Assembly: GCF_021021415.1 (NCBI RefSeq)
Contig: NZ_JAINWJ010000017.1
Span: forward strand, 1 to 64,000
Direction: 5' to 3'
Length of the DNA stretch: 64,000 nt
Origin: Martelella mediterranea
Lineage (GTDB): Bacteria; Pseudomonadota; Alphaproteobacteria; Rhizobiales; Rhizobiaceae
This document shows positions 1-8,424 of the stretch, in pieces. The position numbers were made by a program, and so were the translations under genes. The notes under the pieces were generated by a model. It was not told where the DNA came from. It did not search any database and saw nothing but the letters and a program-made list of their open reading frames with translations. How positions within the stretch are numbered: the stretch's first letter is position 1; each line of letters starts with the position of its first letter.

Positions 1-14
1 GTTTTCAACAAACA

Positions 15-159
15 ATCCTCGGGCTTGACCCGAGGATCCAAGCACCTCGCCACGCGACTGGCGTCTGCGGATGTCGCCATGTTGTTGCGATAACCGGCGA
101 AAATCCGCTCACTCCTCTCGCGACAGACGTGGTTAGATGCTCGGGTCAAGCCCGAGCAT
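15..159. repeat. Hairpin-pair intergenic repeat, copy 1
   Basis: Two palindromes face each other. The left is at 15-37 (stem CCTCGGG / CCCGAGG with loop CTTGA) and the right is at 137-159 (stem ATGCTCGGG / CCCGAGCAT). The same arrangement occurs at 49134-49237 and 55873-55945, so this is a dispersed repeat. The DNA between the arms is not conserved among copies. It lies downstream of ptsN. Repeats of this appearance are common in Rhizobiales intergenic DNA; that is from memory, not a search. Confidence 0.85.
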
Positions 160-208
160 GACGTAATTTATGGGGAGGGGCTGCAGAAAAAAACGAGGGC
201 AAACACCC

Positions 209-673
209 TCACGCCGCCGAGGAATCCGGGTCCGAATTCAAGAACGCGTAGATCGCGCTGTCGCTGTCGGAAGCGCGCAGCTTGCGGGTGAGCTCCTGGT
301 CGCGCAAGAGGCGGGCGACGCGTGAGAGCGCTTTCAGATGATCCGCGCCGGCGCCTTCCGGGGCCAGCAGCAGAAAGGCGAGGTCGACGGGCTGGTCGTC
401 GAGCGCGTCGAAATTGACGGGATGCTGAAGCCTGGCGAACACGCCGGCAATGTGGTCGAGCTTCGGCAGCTTGCCGTGCGGAATGGCGATGCCGTTGCCG
501 ACGCCGGTCGAGCCCAGACGCTCGCGCTGCAGAACCACGTCGAAGATTTCACGCTCCGGTATACCGGTCACGGCTTCCGCGCGGGCGGCGAGTTCCTGCA
601 GCAATTGCTTCTTGGAATTGGCCTTGAGGGCGGGGATGATCGCTTCCTGTTTCAGCAGGTCGTCGAGTGCCAT
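209..673 (-). CDS. ptsN: PTS IIA-like nitrogen-regulatory protein PtsN (EIIA-Ntr)
   Basis: A 154-residue single-domain PTS EIIA (fructose/mannitol class), the usual size for EIIA-Ntr. The phospho-acceptor histidine is visible at about residue 66 in GNGIAIPHGK. In Proteobacteria this cytoplasmic protein is the last phospho-acceptor of the PTS-Ntr chain (PtsP-NPr-EIIANtr) and modulates potassium transport and metabolism rather than carrying sugar. It is the last gene of the lptCAB-rpoN-hpf-ptsN array, 56 bases after hpf, which supports the name. A dispersed hairpin repeat follows it. Confidence 0.95.
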   Translation of the reverse strand: MALDDLLKQEAIIPALKANSKKQLLQELAARAEAVTGIPEREIFDVVLQRERLGSTGVGNGIAIPHGKLPKLDHIAGVFARLQHPVNFDALDDQPVDLAFLLLAPEGAGADHLKALSRVARLLRDQELTRKLRASDSDSAIYAFLNSDPDSSAA

Positions 674-729
674 GTCCTGGTATCCTGGCGTGAAAAGCGG
701 ACGCCTTGCGGCGCCCGCCGGTTTGAGGG

Positions 730-1299
730 TCAGCCCTGAATGCCGGCTGTGTCGATCCAGCCGATATTGCCATCCGGGCGGCGATACACGATGTTCAGCG
801 TCTTGTTGTCCGGGTTGCGGAACAACATCAGCGGCTTGTCGGTCATGTCGAGCGCCATGACGGCGGTGGCGACAGCCATGGTGCGCACCTCGGCCTTGGC
901 CTCGGCGACGATCGCCGGCGCGTAGTCTTCCGGAATTTCGTCGTCGTTTTCGGGCGGCGTGTCCATCACCGAATAGGCGAACTCGGCGGAAACGGCATGG
1001 CCGTTGTGGTGATCCTTGAGCTTGCGCTTGTAGCGGCGCAGGCGCTTGGCGATCCGCTCGAAGGCTGCCTCGAAGGCGGCCTGGGGATCATGCGCCTTGC
1101 CGGCCGCGTGCAGCACGGCGCCGCTGTCGAGATGGACCTTGCAATCGGCCTCGAAGCCGCCGCCGGCCTTTTCCACGGTTACCTGGCCCGAATAGCCGCC
1201 GTCGAAATATTTGGTGACCGCTTCCTCGATCTGATCCTCGATTTTTTGGCGGAAAGCCTCGCCGACTTCCATTTGCTTGCCCGAGACGCGAACACTCAT
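730..1299 (-). CDS. hpf: Ribosome hibernation promoting factor, long form (Hpf/RaiA)
   Basis: A 189-residue protein with an N-terminal S30AE/RaiA fold (about residues 1-110, with the basic stretch RIAKRLRRYKRKLKDH) and a C-terminal domain (about 130-187, with KPLMLFRNPDNKTLN) typical of the long form, which dimerises 70S ribosomes. It binds the decoding region of idle ribosomes in stationary phase or starvation. Long Hpf directly downstream of rpoN is a classic proteobacterial arrangement, once called 'sigma-54 modulation protein'. It starts at ATG 1299. Confidence 0.95.
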   Translation of the reverse strand: MSVRVSGKQMEVGEAFRQKIEDQIEEAVTKYFDGGYSGQVTVEKAGGGFEADCKVHLDSGAVLHAAGKAHDPQAAFEAAFERIAKRLRRYKRKLKDHHNGHAVSAEFAYSVMDTPPENDDEIPEDYAPAIVAEAKAEVRTMAVATAVMALDMTDKPLMLFRNPDNKTLNIVYRRPDGNIGWIDTAGIQG

Positions 1300-1624
1300 G
1301 GTTATGCCCTTCTTCTTGTGTTTCCACGAGCCACTTTAGGCCAAGCTTCGATCTCCTCCAAGAGGGTCGGATCACTGGCCCTGTTGGCAGTGTGATGACA
1401 AACGGCCATCAATATCTATTTGGGCTTTTTTCAGCCGTTTGCCAGCGGGAAATCTGCAATTCGTTCCGCGTTCTTCATGCCGTCCGTCCGTTGGGCTCGC
1501 CATCTCGGCGTCGTCGTCCGGTCACGAAACCATTCAAGTATCGGTTCGCGCCCTTTGCGGCGGATGCTCTATCGTTCATGGACCGCGAAGTCAATGCGGG
1601 CATTATTTGTCCGTTCTAATCGGT
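1300..1624. other. Intergenic region between rpoN and hpf
   Basis: A 325-base gap between the rpoN stop and the hpf start, both genes being on the minus strand. It presumably holds the hpf promoter. I see no strong terminator with a T-run, no -24/-12 element on the minus strand and no convincing small ORF. Short reading frames here lack coding character. Confidence 0.5.
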
Positions 1625-3151
1625 TCAGCCGGCTGCAACCCGCGCAAGGGCCCGCTTCTCCCGCCGACGCTGGACGGAGGAGGGGATGTTCATCGCCTCG
1701 CGGTATTTGGCAACCGTCCGCCGGGCGAGCGTGATTCCGTCCTCCTTCAGCACCGCGGCGATATCGTCGTCGGAAAGCACCGCCGCCGGCGTCTCGTCGT
1801 CGATCAGCCGCTTGATCCTGTGGCGCACGGCTTCGGCGGAGTGGCTGGCCGCGTCGTCATCGGCCCCGGCGATCGAAACGGTGAAGAAATAGCGCAGTTC
1901 GAACAGCCCGCGCGGCGTGAGGATATATTTGTTGGAGGTGACGCGGCTGACAGTCGATTCATGCATCTTGATCGCCTCGGCCACCGTTCTGAGATTGAGC
2001 GGCCGCAGTTGATCGACGCCATGCCGCAAAAAACCGTCCTGCAGGCGCACGATTTCGCCGGCGACCTTCATGATGGTGCGGGCCCGCTGGTCGAGGCTGC
2101 GGGTCAGCCAGTTGGCGTTCTGCAGGCAGGTGTTGAGAAAGGTCTGGTCCGCTTCCGACATGCCCCGCGACGCCTTGATCTCGGCCAGATACGGGCGGTT
2201 GACGAGCACCCGCGGCAGCGTGTCGCTGTTGAGCTCGATCTGCCAGTCGCCGCCGGGCCGCGCGGTGACGATCACATCGGGCAGCACCGATTCTGTGGCG
2301 TCGCTGGAAAAGGCGCTGGCGGGCTTGGGGTTCAGCCGGCGCAGCTCCGCCATCATGTCCAGCAAATCGTCGTCATCGACGCCGCAGATACGCCGCAGCT
2401 TCTGGAAATCCCGCCGCGCCACCAGGTCGAGGTTGTCGACGAGCGCTTCCATGGCCGGATCCAGCCTGTCGGCTTGCCGGAGCTGTTCGCGCATGCAGCC
2501 GGACAGCGACTGGGCGAAGACGCCCGGCGGATCGAGCGATTTGAGCCTTTCGAGCACATGCGTCACATCGTCGGTGCCGATGCCGATATTGCCGGCGATT
2601 TCGGACGGCTCTCCCCGAAAATAGCCGGCGTCGTCGAGATAGTCGATCATGTGGCGCGCGATCGCCTGGGCGCGCGCATCGCGAAAGGTCAGGGCGATCT
2701 GGTCGGTCAGGTGGTCGCGCAGGCAGGGCCGGCTGGCGACGAACTCGTCGAGGTCGACATGTTCGTCGCCAGCCCCGCCGGGCATCGATTTCCACTGGCT
2801 CATCAGCTCTGGCGCGTCGGGTCGCGACGTTGGCGCATCCTCGGTGAAAGCGCTGTCGTAATTGCTGTCGAGGCTTTCCTTCAGCCGGTCGGAGGCCTGG
2901 CTGTCCTCTCGGAACCAGTCGCTCGACGGCTCCGGATTTTCGTGGGCCGGAAGCTCTGCGGCTTCGGGTCTCTCGTCCACGTGGCCTTCGTCGCCCCCTA
3001 TTTCCAGGAGCGGGTTCTTCTCCACTTCCTGCGCGATAAACGCAGTCAACTCCGCATGGGGCATCTGCAGAAGCTGGATCGACTGCATCAATTGCGGGGT
3101 CATGACCAGCGACTGGCTTTGTTTCAGAAACAGTTTGGCGCCAAGTGCCAT
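1625..3151 (-). CDS. rpoN: RNA polymerase sigma-54 factor RpoN
   Basis: A 508-residue sigma-54 family protein. The N-terminal glutamine/leucine-rich activator-interacting region is clear (KQSQSLVMTPQLMQSIQLLQ at about 9-28). An acidic linker follows, then the core-binding domain, a helix-turn-helix region and a C-terminal RpoN box (ARRTVAKYRE at about 476-485) that reads the -24 element. It directs transcription from -24/-12 promoters with AAA+ activators such as NtrC, NifA and DctD. It follows lptB by 119 bases on the same strand. That gap holds a -24/-12-like sequence in the opposite orientation (3214-3229), which may matter for autoregulation. Confidence 0.97.
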   Translation of the reverse strand: MALGAKLFLKQSQSLVMTPQLMQSIQLLQMPHAELTAFIAQEVEKNPLLEIGGDEGHVDERPEAAELPAHENPEPSSDWFREDSQASDRLKESLDSNYDSAFTEDAPTSRPDAPELMSQWKSMPGGAGDEHVDLDEFVASRPCLRDHLTDQIALTFRDARAQAIARHMIDYLDDAGYFRGEPSEIAGNIGIGTDDVTHVLERLKSLDPPGVFAQSLSGCMREQLRQADRLDPAMEALVDNLDLVARRDFQKLRRICGVDDDDLLDMMAELRRLNPKPASAFSSDATESVLPDVIVTARPGGDWQIELNSDTLPRVLVNRPYLAEIKASRGMSEADQTFLNTCLQNANWLTRSLDQRARTIMKVAGEIVRLQDGFLRHGVDQLRPLNLRTVAEAIKMHESTVSRVTSNKYILTPRGLFELRYFFTVSIAGADDDAASHSAEAVRHRIKRLIDDETPAAVLSDDDIAAVLKEDGITLARRTVAKYREAMNIPSSVQRRREKRALARVAAG

Positions 3152-3213
3152 GTAAACGCAAAACCCCCAAAAATGCGCAGCCGGAAGAGGCCGGCCATTT
3201 CAGTCCGTGAGAT

Positions 3214-3229
3214 TGGCATAAAAATTGCT
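3214..3229 (+). promoter_or_regulatory. Sigma-54 (-24/-12) promoter-like element in inverse orientation upstream of rpoN
   Basis: TGGCATAAAAATTGCT matches the -24/-12 consensus TGGCACGNNNNTTGCW, with the GG and GC dinucleotides at correct spacing and two mismatches (positions 6 and 7). It lies on the plus strand, about 63 bases upstream of the rpoN start, pointing toward the 3' end of lptB. It may let sigma-54 holoenzyme compete with the rpoN promoter. The sequence match is direct; the function is inferred. Confidence 0.5.
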
Positions 3230-3270
3230 TGATGATCAAGGCCGAATCGCTGGCGAGACGAGCGCTATCT

Positions 3271-4089
3271 TCAGAGGCTGAAATTGTCGCCGAGATAAAG
3301 TCTGCGGACATCGCTGTTGGCGACGATTTCCGAGGCCCTGCCGTGGGTCAGCACCTCGCCGGCGTGAATGATATAGGCCCGGTCGATCATGCCCAGCGTT
3401 TCGCGCACATTGTGGTCGGTGATCAGCACGCCGATGCCGCGTTGCGTCAGGTGACGGATAAGCCCCTGGATATCGGAGACCGAAATCGGGTCGACGCCGG
3501 CAAAGGGTTCGTCAAGCAGCATGAAGGCCGGGTCGGTGGCCAGCGCGCGGGCGATCTCGAGCCGTCGCCGTTCGCCGCCGGAAAGCGCGACCGCCGGCGA
3601 TTTCCTCAGCCGCGCGATGCCGAACTCTTCCATGAGCCGTTCCAGCTTGTCCTCGCGTTCGCGCTTGTTCAGCGGCGTGAGCTCCAGAACGGCGCGGATG
3701 TTGTTTTCCACCGTCAGGCCGCGGAAGATCGAGGCTTCCTGCGGCAGGTAGCCGACGCCGAGCCTGGCGCGGCGATACATCGGCAGGCCGGTAACGTTGC
3801 GCCCGTGCAAGGCGATGCGGCCCTCATCCACGGGAACGAGGCCGGTGATCATATAGAAGCAGGTGGTCTTGCCCGCCCCGTTCGGGCCGAGCAGACCGAC
3901 GGCCTCGCCCTGGCGCACGACCAGCGACACGCCATTCACCACGCGGCGATTGCGGTAGGACTTGGTCAGGCCTTCGGCAATCAGCGTGCCTTCGTAATTC
4001 ACGGGCGGGCGGCCATTGTTGGTCTTCGGCTGCGTGGTCTCTGCCGTCGGGGCAGCCGCCCGCGGCGCTGCGGATTTTGCCTTGTTCAC
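3271..4089 (-). CDS. lptB: LPS export ABC transporter ATP-binding protein LptB
   Basis: An ABC ATPase with Walker [10 protein letters not shown], signature [10 protein letters not shown], Walker [14 protein letters not shown] and the switch histidine in [12 protein letters not shown]. It powers LPS extraction from the inner membrane with LptF/LptG (not in this window). The frame is open up to 4164, but that would overlap lptA by about 60 bases. GTG at 4089 or 4095, just after the lptA stop (4103), is a better start and gives about 272 residues. Even so there is an Ala/Pro/Lys-rich extension of about 30-35 residues before the ABC domain, longer than in enterobacterial LptB (about 240 residues). 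Confidence 0.93.
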   Translation of the reverse strand: MNKAKSAAPRAAAPTAETTQPKTNNGRPPVNYEGTLIAEGLTKSYRNRRVVNGVSLVVRQGEAVGLLGPNGAGKTTCFYMITGLVPVDEGRIALHGRNVTGLPMYRRARLGVGYLPQEASIFRGLTVENNIRAVLELTPLNKREREDKLERLMEEFGIARLRKSPAVALSGGERRRLEIARALATDPAFMLLDEPFAGVDPISVSDIQGLIRHLTQRGIGVLITDHNVRETLGMIDRAYIIHAGEVLTHGRASEIVANSDVRRLYLGDNFSL

Positions 4090-4102
4090 ATGCACCCCCG
4101 GA

Positions 4103-4678
4103 TCAGTTGCCGGGCCGCGATTGCGGATTGAGGCGGATCTGGACGCGCTTGCCGCAGGCGTCAAGCTTGGCCTGGCTGGTCGCCATATTGACCGTCAGCT
4201 TGCAGCCGACAAAGACATTGCCGTTTTCCTTGAGCACCACTTCCTTGCCTTCCAGGACGAATTGCTGGCTCGGCATGTCGAAATGGCCGCTGTCGCCGGT
4301 CGCCGACTGGGTGTCGGTGTCGAGGCGAACGCCGCCGGTGAGATCGATCCGGTCGATATCGCCCTGGCCCGAGGCAATGCCGGTGGAGCCGCCTTCATAG
4401 CGTACCGTCATCTTGGCGGCGCGCACCGTGTTGACGCCCTGCACGGCAACGACATTGCCGGAAAAGGTGATCAGCTTGGTCGCGTCATCGACCTCGAACT
4501 CATCGGCATCGATATCGATGGGCTGGTCGCCGGCGAGCTGGAAGCCGGTGGTTTCGGTGGCTTGTGCGAACGCCGTATCGGCCGGGAGCACCGCTGCGCA
4601 GAGCGCGGCGAACGCCACGGCTGCCGGGATCATGCCGGTTCTGAATCTAGAAATACCCAACGCCATCGATAACCTCAC
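4103..4678 (-). CDS. lptA: LPS transport periplasmic protein LptA (OstA-like)
   Basis: A 191-residue secreted protein. An N-terminal signal peptide (about 1-38, ending near TAFAQA) precedes an OstA/LptA beta-jellyroll domain with the hallmark [20 protein letters not shown]. It forms the periplasmic bridge that carries LPS from LptC to the outer-membrane LptD. It overlaps the lptC stop by four bases (ATGA-type) and is followed closely by lptB, so the three are probably translated from one message. Confidence 0.9.
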   Translation of the reverse strand: MRLSMALGISRFRTGMIPAAVAFAALCAAVLPADTAFAQATETTGFQLAGDQPIDIDADEFEVDDATKLITFSGNVVAVQGVNTVRAAKMTVRYEGGSTGIASGQGDIDRIDLTGGVRLDTDTQSATGDSGHFDMPSQQFVLEGKEVVLKENGNVFVGCKLTVNMATSQAKLDACGKRVQIRLNPQSRPGN

Positions 4679-5331
4679 TGATTGCCCTGACCGAGGGCAG
4701 ACGGGGAAAGTGTAACATGAACACCGCCCCCGAACCGAATTTTCTGTCCGTTATCGGTGATATTTACGTTTCGGGCAACCACCGAGGCCTGCGGCGCGGT
4801 CACGGTCACCGGGTCGTCGCTTTTAAGCGTCCCGCCCTGGATATCGATTGCGGCGGAGTTGAACTCCGCATGCATGCCGTTCGAAAGCTTGATGGTGAAC
4901 GGCTCGTCGATATTGAGATATTCGGTCGCCCGGTCGTAGAGCGTGCGCGCGGCATCCACGACCGCCGTCACCGAATCCTCGACCGGAACCTGCGCGGTGA
5001 CATTTTCAAGCAGCACGGTGCTGTCATCCGGATTGGCGGCGGGCAGAAGCGCCCGGTCGGCCTTCAGCGAATACGGTATGCCGTCGCGATTGCGGCCGGT
5101 TATGCCGGGATTGGTCATCACGATCATGCCGTCTTCAATCGTGGCCGAGCCAAGCGAGAGGTTGTCGGGCACCAGCGATTGCACGAAGGCCATGGCGATC
5201 AGCGCGATTGCGATCGCGAAGGCGGCGATCGGCAGCAAGATCTTTAACCGCCGCACGGTGCGCGTATGCTTTGCCGCCCGGCGGAAAGCCTGGTCGATCG
5301 ATGCCCGGTCTGTTGCCTCGGAAACTGTCAT
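4675..5331 (-). CDS. lptC: LPS export protein LptC
   Basis: An inner-membrane-anchored periplasmic protein, the first gene of the lptC-lptA-lptB run. There is one transmembrane segment (about residues 29-50, LLPIAAFAIAIALIAMAF) followed by a LptC/YrbK-type beta domain. It receives LPS from LptBFG and hands it to LptA. The frame is open to 5415, but the ATG at 5331 (MTVSEATDRAS) gives 218 residues, closer to rhizobial homologues as I recall them. Neither start has a strong Shine-Dalgarno, so this choice is tentative. Confidence 0.87.
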   Translation of the reverse strand: MTVSEATDRASIDQAFRRAAKHTRTVRRLKILLPIAAFAIAIALIAMAFVQSLVPDNLSLGSATIEDGMIVMTNPGITGRNRDGIPYSLKADRALLPAANPDDSTVLLENVTAQVPVEDSVTAVVDAARTLYDRATEYLNIDEPFTIKLSNGMHAEFNSAAIDIQGGTLKSDDPVTVTAPQASVVARNVNITDNGQKIRFGGGVHVTLSPSALGQGNQ

Positions 5332-5714
5332 GCCGTGTCGTTTCGGTGTCCATTGCGTGCGTGCACTCGAAGCCCCACGGTTATTATGTTTCGCGGTCGA
5401 GAACAAGTTGACCATCTAGGCATTGGCGGGGTCGCAATCAAGCAGCAAGTCCGTGCCTGTGGTATCGCGGCGACATCCTCGCCAGCAAGATGCGCCGACG
5501 TGCCAAATCGCGTCATCTTGTGTCTTCGGCCACTTGAACTCGTTGACGCGTATAACGTAAACAGGTCGAGTTTGAGGCTTTCTCAGCCACAACGGATTTA
5601 TAAAGGCGACGGGGCGGGGCGAAATCGTCCCGGGGCGGATCGGACTTGTTGACGGGCCATGGTCTGTGGGGCAGACTAATTGGCAATGAAAATCATGGAT
5701 TTGAGGGGTCGAAT
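5332..5714. other. Divergent intergenic region lptC / ihfB
   Basis: About 380 bases (300 if lptC starts at 5415) between divergently transcribed lptC and ihfB. It must hold promoters for both. Candidate plus-strand -35-like TTGACG hexamers occur near 5538 and 5648, the second followed by ACTAAT at about the right distance. I see no RNA gene and no coding-like ORF. Confidence 0.4.
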
Positions 5715-6011
5715 GTGATCAAGTCGGAACTGGTTCAGATTGTTGCGGCACGCAACCCGCATCTTTATCACCGCGATGTCGAGAACATCGTGAACGCCAT
5801 TCTCGATGAAATCGCCGATGCGCTGGCGGCCGGCAACCGGGTCGAGCTGCGCGGCTTCGGCGCTTTTTCGGTCAAGAACCGGCCCTCGCGCTCGGGCCGG
5901 AACCCGCGCACCGGCGACGCCGTTTTCGTTGAAGAGAAGTGGGTGCCGTTCTTCAAGACCGGCAAGGAGTTGCGCGAACGCCTCAATCCGGACCAGAAAA
6001 ACGGCAACTGA
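5715..6011 (+). CDS. ihfB: Integration host factor subunit beta
   Basis: A DNA-bending HU/IHF family protein. The GTG at 5715 yields a typical 98-residue IHF-beta beginning [16 protein letters not shown], with the family signature [18 protein letters not shown] at about residues 46-63, which contains the intercalating proline hairpin. The frame is open upstream to 5646, but that extension has no family similarity. IHF bends DNA at sigma-54 promoters, recombination sites and origins. The partner ihfA is not in the window. Confidence 0.96.
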   Translation: MIKSELVQIVAARNPHLYHRDVENIVNAILDEIADALAAGNRVELRGFGAFSVKNRPSRSGRNPRTGDAVFVEEKWVPFFKTGKELRERLNPDQKNGN

Positions 6012-6039
6012 CGGCGGAAAGAATAACAGGGCGCGCATC

Positions 6040-6387
6040 ATGACCAAAAAGCTGATCAACATTCTCATTCTGGTGCCGGTCGGGGTCGTGCTCATCGTGC
6101 TCTGCGTGGCCAACCGCCAGTCGGTGACCATGGCGCTCAATCCGTTCAACGCGGAAGATCAGGTGCTTTCCGTCTCCGCACCATTCTTCGCCTATATCTT
6201 CATCGCTTTCATTCTGGGCCTCGTTTTCGGTTCGCTCGCAACCTGGTTTTCCCAGAGCAAGCACCGCAAGACCGCGAAGGCCAAGAAGCGCGAGGCCGCA
6301 CAGTGGCGCGCCGAGGCCGACCGCCAAAAGACCCAGCCCGCCGAATTGCCGCAGACGCGTCCGCTCGACCGGTTGCCCTCGGCCTGA
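6040..6387 (+). CDS. LapA-domain (DUF1049) inner-membrane protein
   Basis: A 115-residue protein starting at ATG 6040, with two predicted membrane helices (about residues 5-23 and 47-70) separated by a short loop, then a basic cytoplasmic tail (KHRKTAKAKKREAAQWRAE). This is the lipopolysaccharide-assembly LapA/YciS pattern, and such a gene often follows ihfB in Proteobacteria. In E. coli LapA works with LapB in controlling LpxC and LPS assembly, but I see no lapB here, so a role in LPS control is only inferred from the family. Confidence 0.8.
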   Translation: MTKKLINILILVPVGVVLIVLCVANRQSVTMALNPFNAEDQVLSVSAPFFAYIFIAFILGLVFGSLATWFSQSKHRKTAKAKKREAAQWRAEADRQKTQPAELPQTRPLDRLPSA

Positions 6388-6472
6388 GGCGGCGCAGCCG
6401 ACAAGGCTTGCCATTTTCCCGGCAGGGCTGATAAACCGCGTGCTTTCGACCAATCCGGGATGACGGCTTTTC

Positions 6473-7570
6473 ATGACGCCTCCGAAACAGGACAAGACAC
6501 GCCGCAAGCCCGGCAAGGGTGATCGCCGCAACGCGCCTTCGTCCAAGCCCGCACGCAGTCAGGCCCCGCGCCGCCGCGATGAGGCCCGCGAACCGGCTGA
6601 GCGCAAGAGCCGCCAGCCGGAACCGCAATGGGTTGCGATGAAGCCCGGCGAGCGGCCGGCGGAGCGGATTCCCCACATTCTCGAATCGGTGTCCGCCGAC
6701 GGCTTTCACCTGATCGACAGCGGCCACGGGCTGAAGCTTGAGCAATATGGCGACTATCGCATCGTGCGCCCCGAAGCGCAGGCGCTGTGGCCACCGCTGC
6801 TGGAGCAAAAAGTCTGGGCGAATGCCGACGCGGTGTTTACCGGCGATACCGATGAAGAGGGCATGGGCCGGTGGATGTTTCCGAAGGCGGCGCTGGGCGA
6901 GACCTGGCCGCTTCGGATCATGGATATCGATTTTCTCGGCCGCTTCACCGCCTTTCGCCATGTCGGCGTGTTCCCCGAACAGCTCGCCCACTGGCAGTGG
7001 ATGCGCGACGTGCTGGAGGCAAGGCGCGGCGGCGACAGGCCGAAGGTACTGAACCTCTTCGGCTATACCGGCGTTGCCTCGCTGGTTGCGGCTGCGGCGG
7101 GCGCCGAGGTGACCCATGTGGACGCCTCGAAGAAGGCGATCGGCTGGGCGCGCGAGAACCAGGCCCTGTCCGGCCTTAACGACAGGCCGATCCGCTGGAT
7201 CTGCGACGACGCGATGAAGTTCATCGAGCGCGAGGAGCGGCGCGGCAACCACTACGACATCATCCTCACCGACCCGCCGAAATTCGGGCGGGGGCCCAAT
7301 GGCGAGGTCTGGCAGTTGTTCGAACATCTGCCACGCATGCTCGATCTCTGCCGCGCGATCCTGAAGCCCGATGCACTCGGCCTGGTGCTGACCGCCTATT
7401 CGATCCGCGCCAGCTTCTACTCCGTCCATGAACTGATGATGGAAACCATGCGCGGCTTTGGCGGCGTGGTCGAATCGGGCGAACTCGTCATCCGCGAGGG
7501 CGGGCTTTCCGGGACCGAGCCGGGCAGGGCGCTCTCCACATCCCTTTATGCGCGGTGGTTGCCACAATGA
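6473..7570 (+). CDS. Class I SAM-dependent rRNA methyltransferase (RlmI/RlmK-like, COG1092)
   Basis: A 365-residue protein. The first 55 or so residues are a basic low-complexity tail (Lys/Arg/Pro). The SAM-binding motif is VLNLFGYTGVASLVAAAAGA at about residues 192-211, followed by VTHVDASKKAI, and the catalytic-type motif is DPPKFGRGPNGEVW at about 265-278. This organisation fits the COG1092 23S rRNA methyltransferase group. The modified nucleotide cannot be told from sequence alone. It overlaps the next methyltransferase gene by four bases (ATGA). Confidence 0.85.
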   Translation: MTPPKQDKTRRKPGKGDRRNAPSSKPARSQAPRRRDEAREPAERKSRQPEPQWVAMKPGERPAERIPHILESVSADGFHLIDSGHGLKLEQYGDYRIVRPEAQALWPPLLEQKVWANADAVFTGDTDEEGMGRWMFPKAALGETWPLRIMDIDFLGRFTAFRHVGVFPEQLAHWQWMRDVLEARRGGDRPKVLNLFGYTGVASLVAAAAGAEVTHVDASKKAIGWARENQALSGLNDRPIRWICDDAMKFIEREERRGNHYDIILTDPPKFGRGPNGEVWQLFEHLPRMLDLCRAILKPDALGLVLTAYSIRASFYSVHELMMETMRGFGGVVESGELVIREGGLSGTEPGRALSTSLYARWLPQ

Positions 7571-8424
7571 GCTTCGAGAAGGAACGCGCCCCGCGCGTCG
7601 GCACGGTCAAGGAGGTCACCAGCCTCTCCAATCCGATCATCAAGGATATCAGGGCGCTCAGCCAGAAGAAGCACCGCGAGGAAAGCGGCACGTTTCTGGC
7701 CGAGGGCCTGAAGCTGATCATCGACGCGCTTGAGCTCGGCTGGACGATCCGCACGTTGATCTACGCCAAGGCCGCCAAGGGCAAGCCGCCGGTGGAAAAG
7801 GCCGCCGCCAAGACGGTTGCCTCCGGCGGTCTGGTGCTCGAGGTCTCCGAGAAGGTGCTCGGTGCGATCACGCGGCGCGACAATCCGCAGATGGTCGCCG
7901 GCGTTTTTGAGAGCCATTACCGCCCGCTTGCCGAGATCGCGCCGCAGAAGAACGAGACCTATATCGCGCTCGACCGGGTGCGTGATCCGGGCAATCTCGG
8001 CACGATCATCCGCACGGCGGATGCGGCCGGCGCGTCGGGCATCATTCTGGTCGGCGAGACCACCGATCCGTTTTCGCTGGAAACGGTGCGGGCGACGATG
8101 GGCTCTGTGTTCGCGCTGCCGGTCTCGCGCGCCGAGCCAAAGGCGTTTCTGGACTGGGCGAGGAAAAGCGGCGCGGAAGTCGTCGCGACCCATCTTGCCG
8201 GCTCCGTCGATTACCGCAGCATCGATTACACCAGAAAACCGATCGTGCTCCTAATGGGCAATGAGCAGCAGGGCCTGCCGCCCGAACTTGCCGAGGGGGC
8301 GGGCCGGCTCGCGCGCATACCGCAGCAGGGCAGGGCCGATTCGCTCAATCTGGCGGTCGCCACCGCGGTGATGCTGTATGAGGCTCGCCGCCACCTTCTG
8401 TCTCTTGAGGAGCCCGGCCGATGA
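7567..8424 (+). CDS. TrmH/SpoU-family RNA 2'-O-methyltransferase
   Basis: A 285-residue protein with an N-terminal RNA-binding SpoU_sub-bind-like domain (SLSNPIIKDIRALSQKKHRE) and a C-terminal SPOUT knot domain carrying the three motifs: DRVRDPGNLGTIIRTADAAG, VLLMGNEQQGLPPEL and RADSLNLAVATAVMLYE. It methylates ribose 2'-OH in rRNA or tRNA; the exact target is not evident. The start at ATG 7567 overlaps the upstream stop and lspA follows with another ATGA overlap, so the three genes are translationally coupled. Confidence 0.88.
   Translation: MSFEKERAPRVGTVKEVTSLSNPIIKDIRALSQKKHREESGTFLAEGLKLIIDALELGWTIRTLIYAKAAKGKPPVEKAAAKTVASGGLVLEVSEKVLGAITRRDNPQMVAGVFESHYRPLAEIAPQKNETYIALDRVRDPGNLGTIIRTADAAGASGIILVGETTDPFSLETVRATMGSVFALPVSRAEPKAFLDWARKSGAEVVATHLAGSVDYRSIDYTRKPIVLLMGNEQQGLPPELAEGAGRLARIPQQGRADSLNLAVATAVMLYEARRHLLSLEEPGR

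Noticed and set aside
1439..3232. 597-residue plus-strand ORF opposite rpoN
   Set aside because: It is antisense to a well-supported rpoN and owes its length to GC-rich codon bias; no family resemblance and it overlaps lptB sequence.
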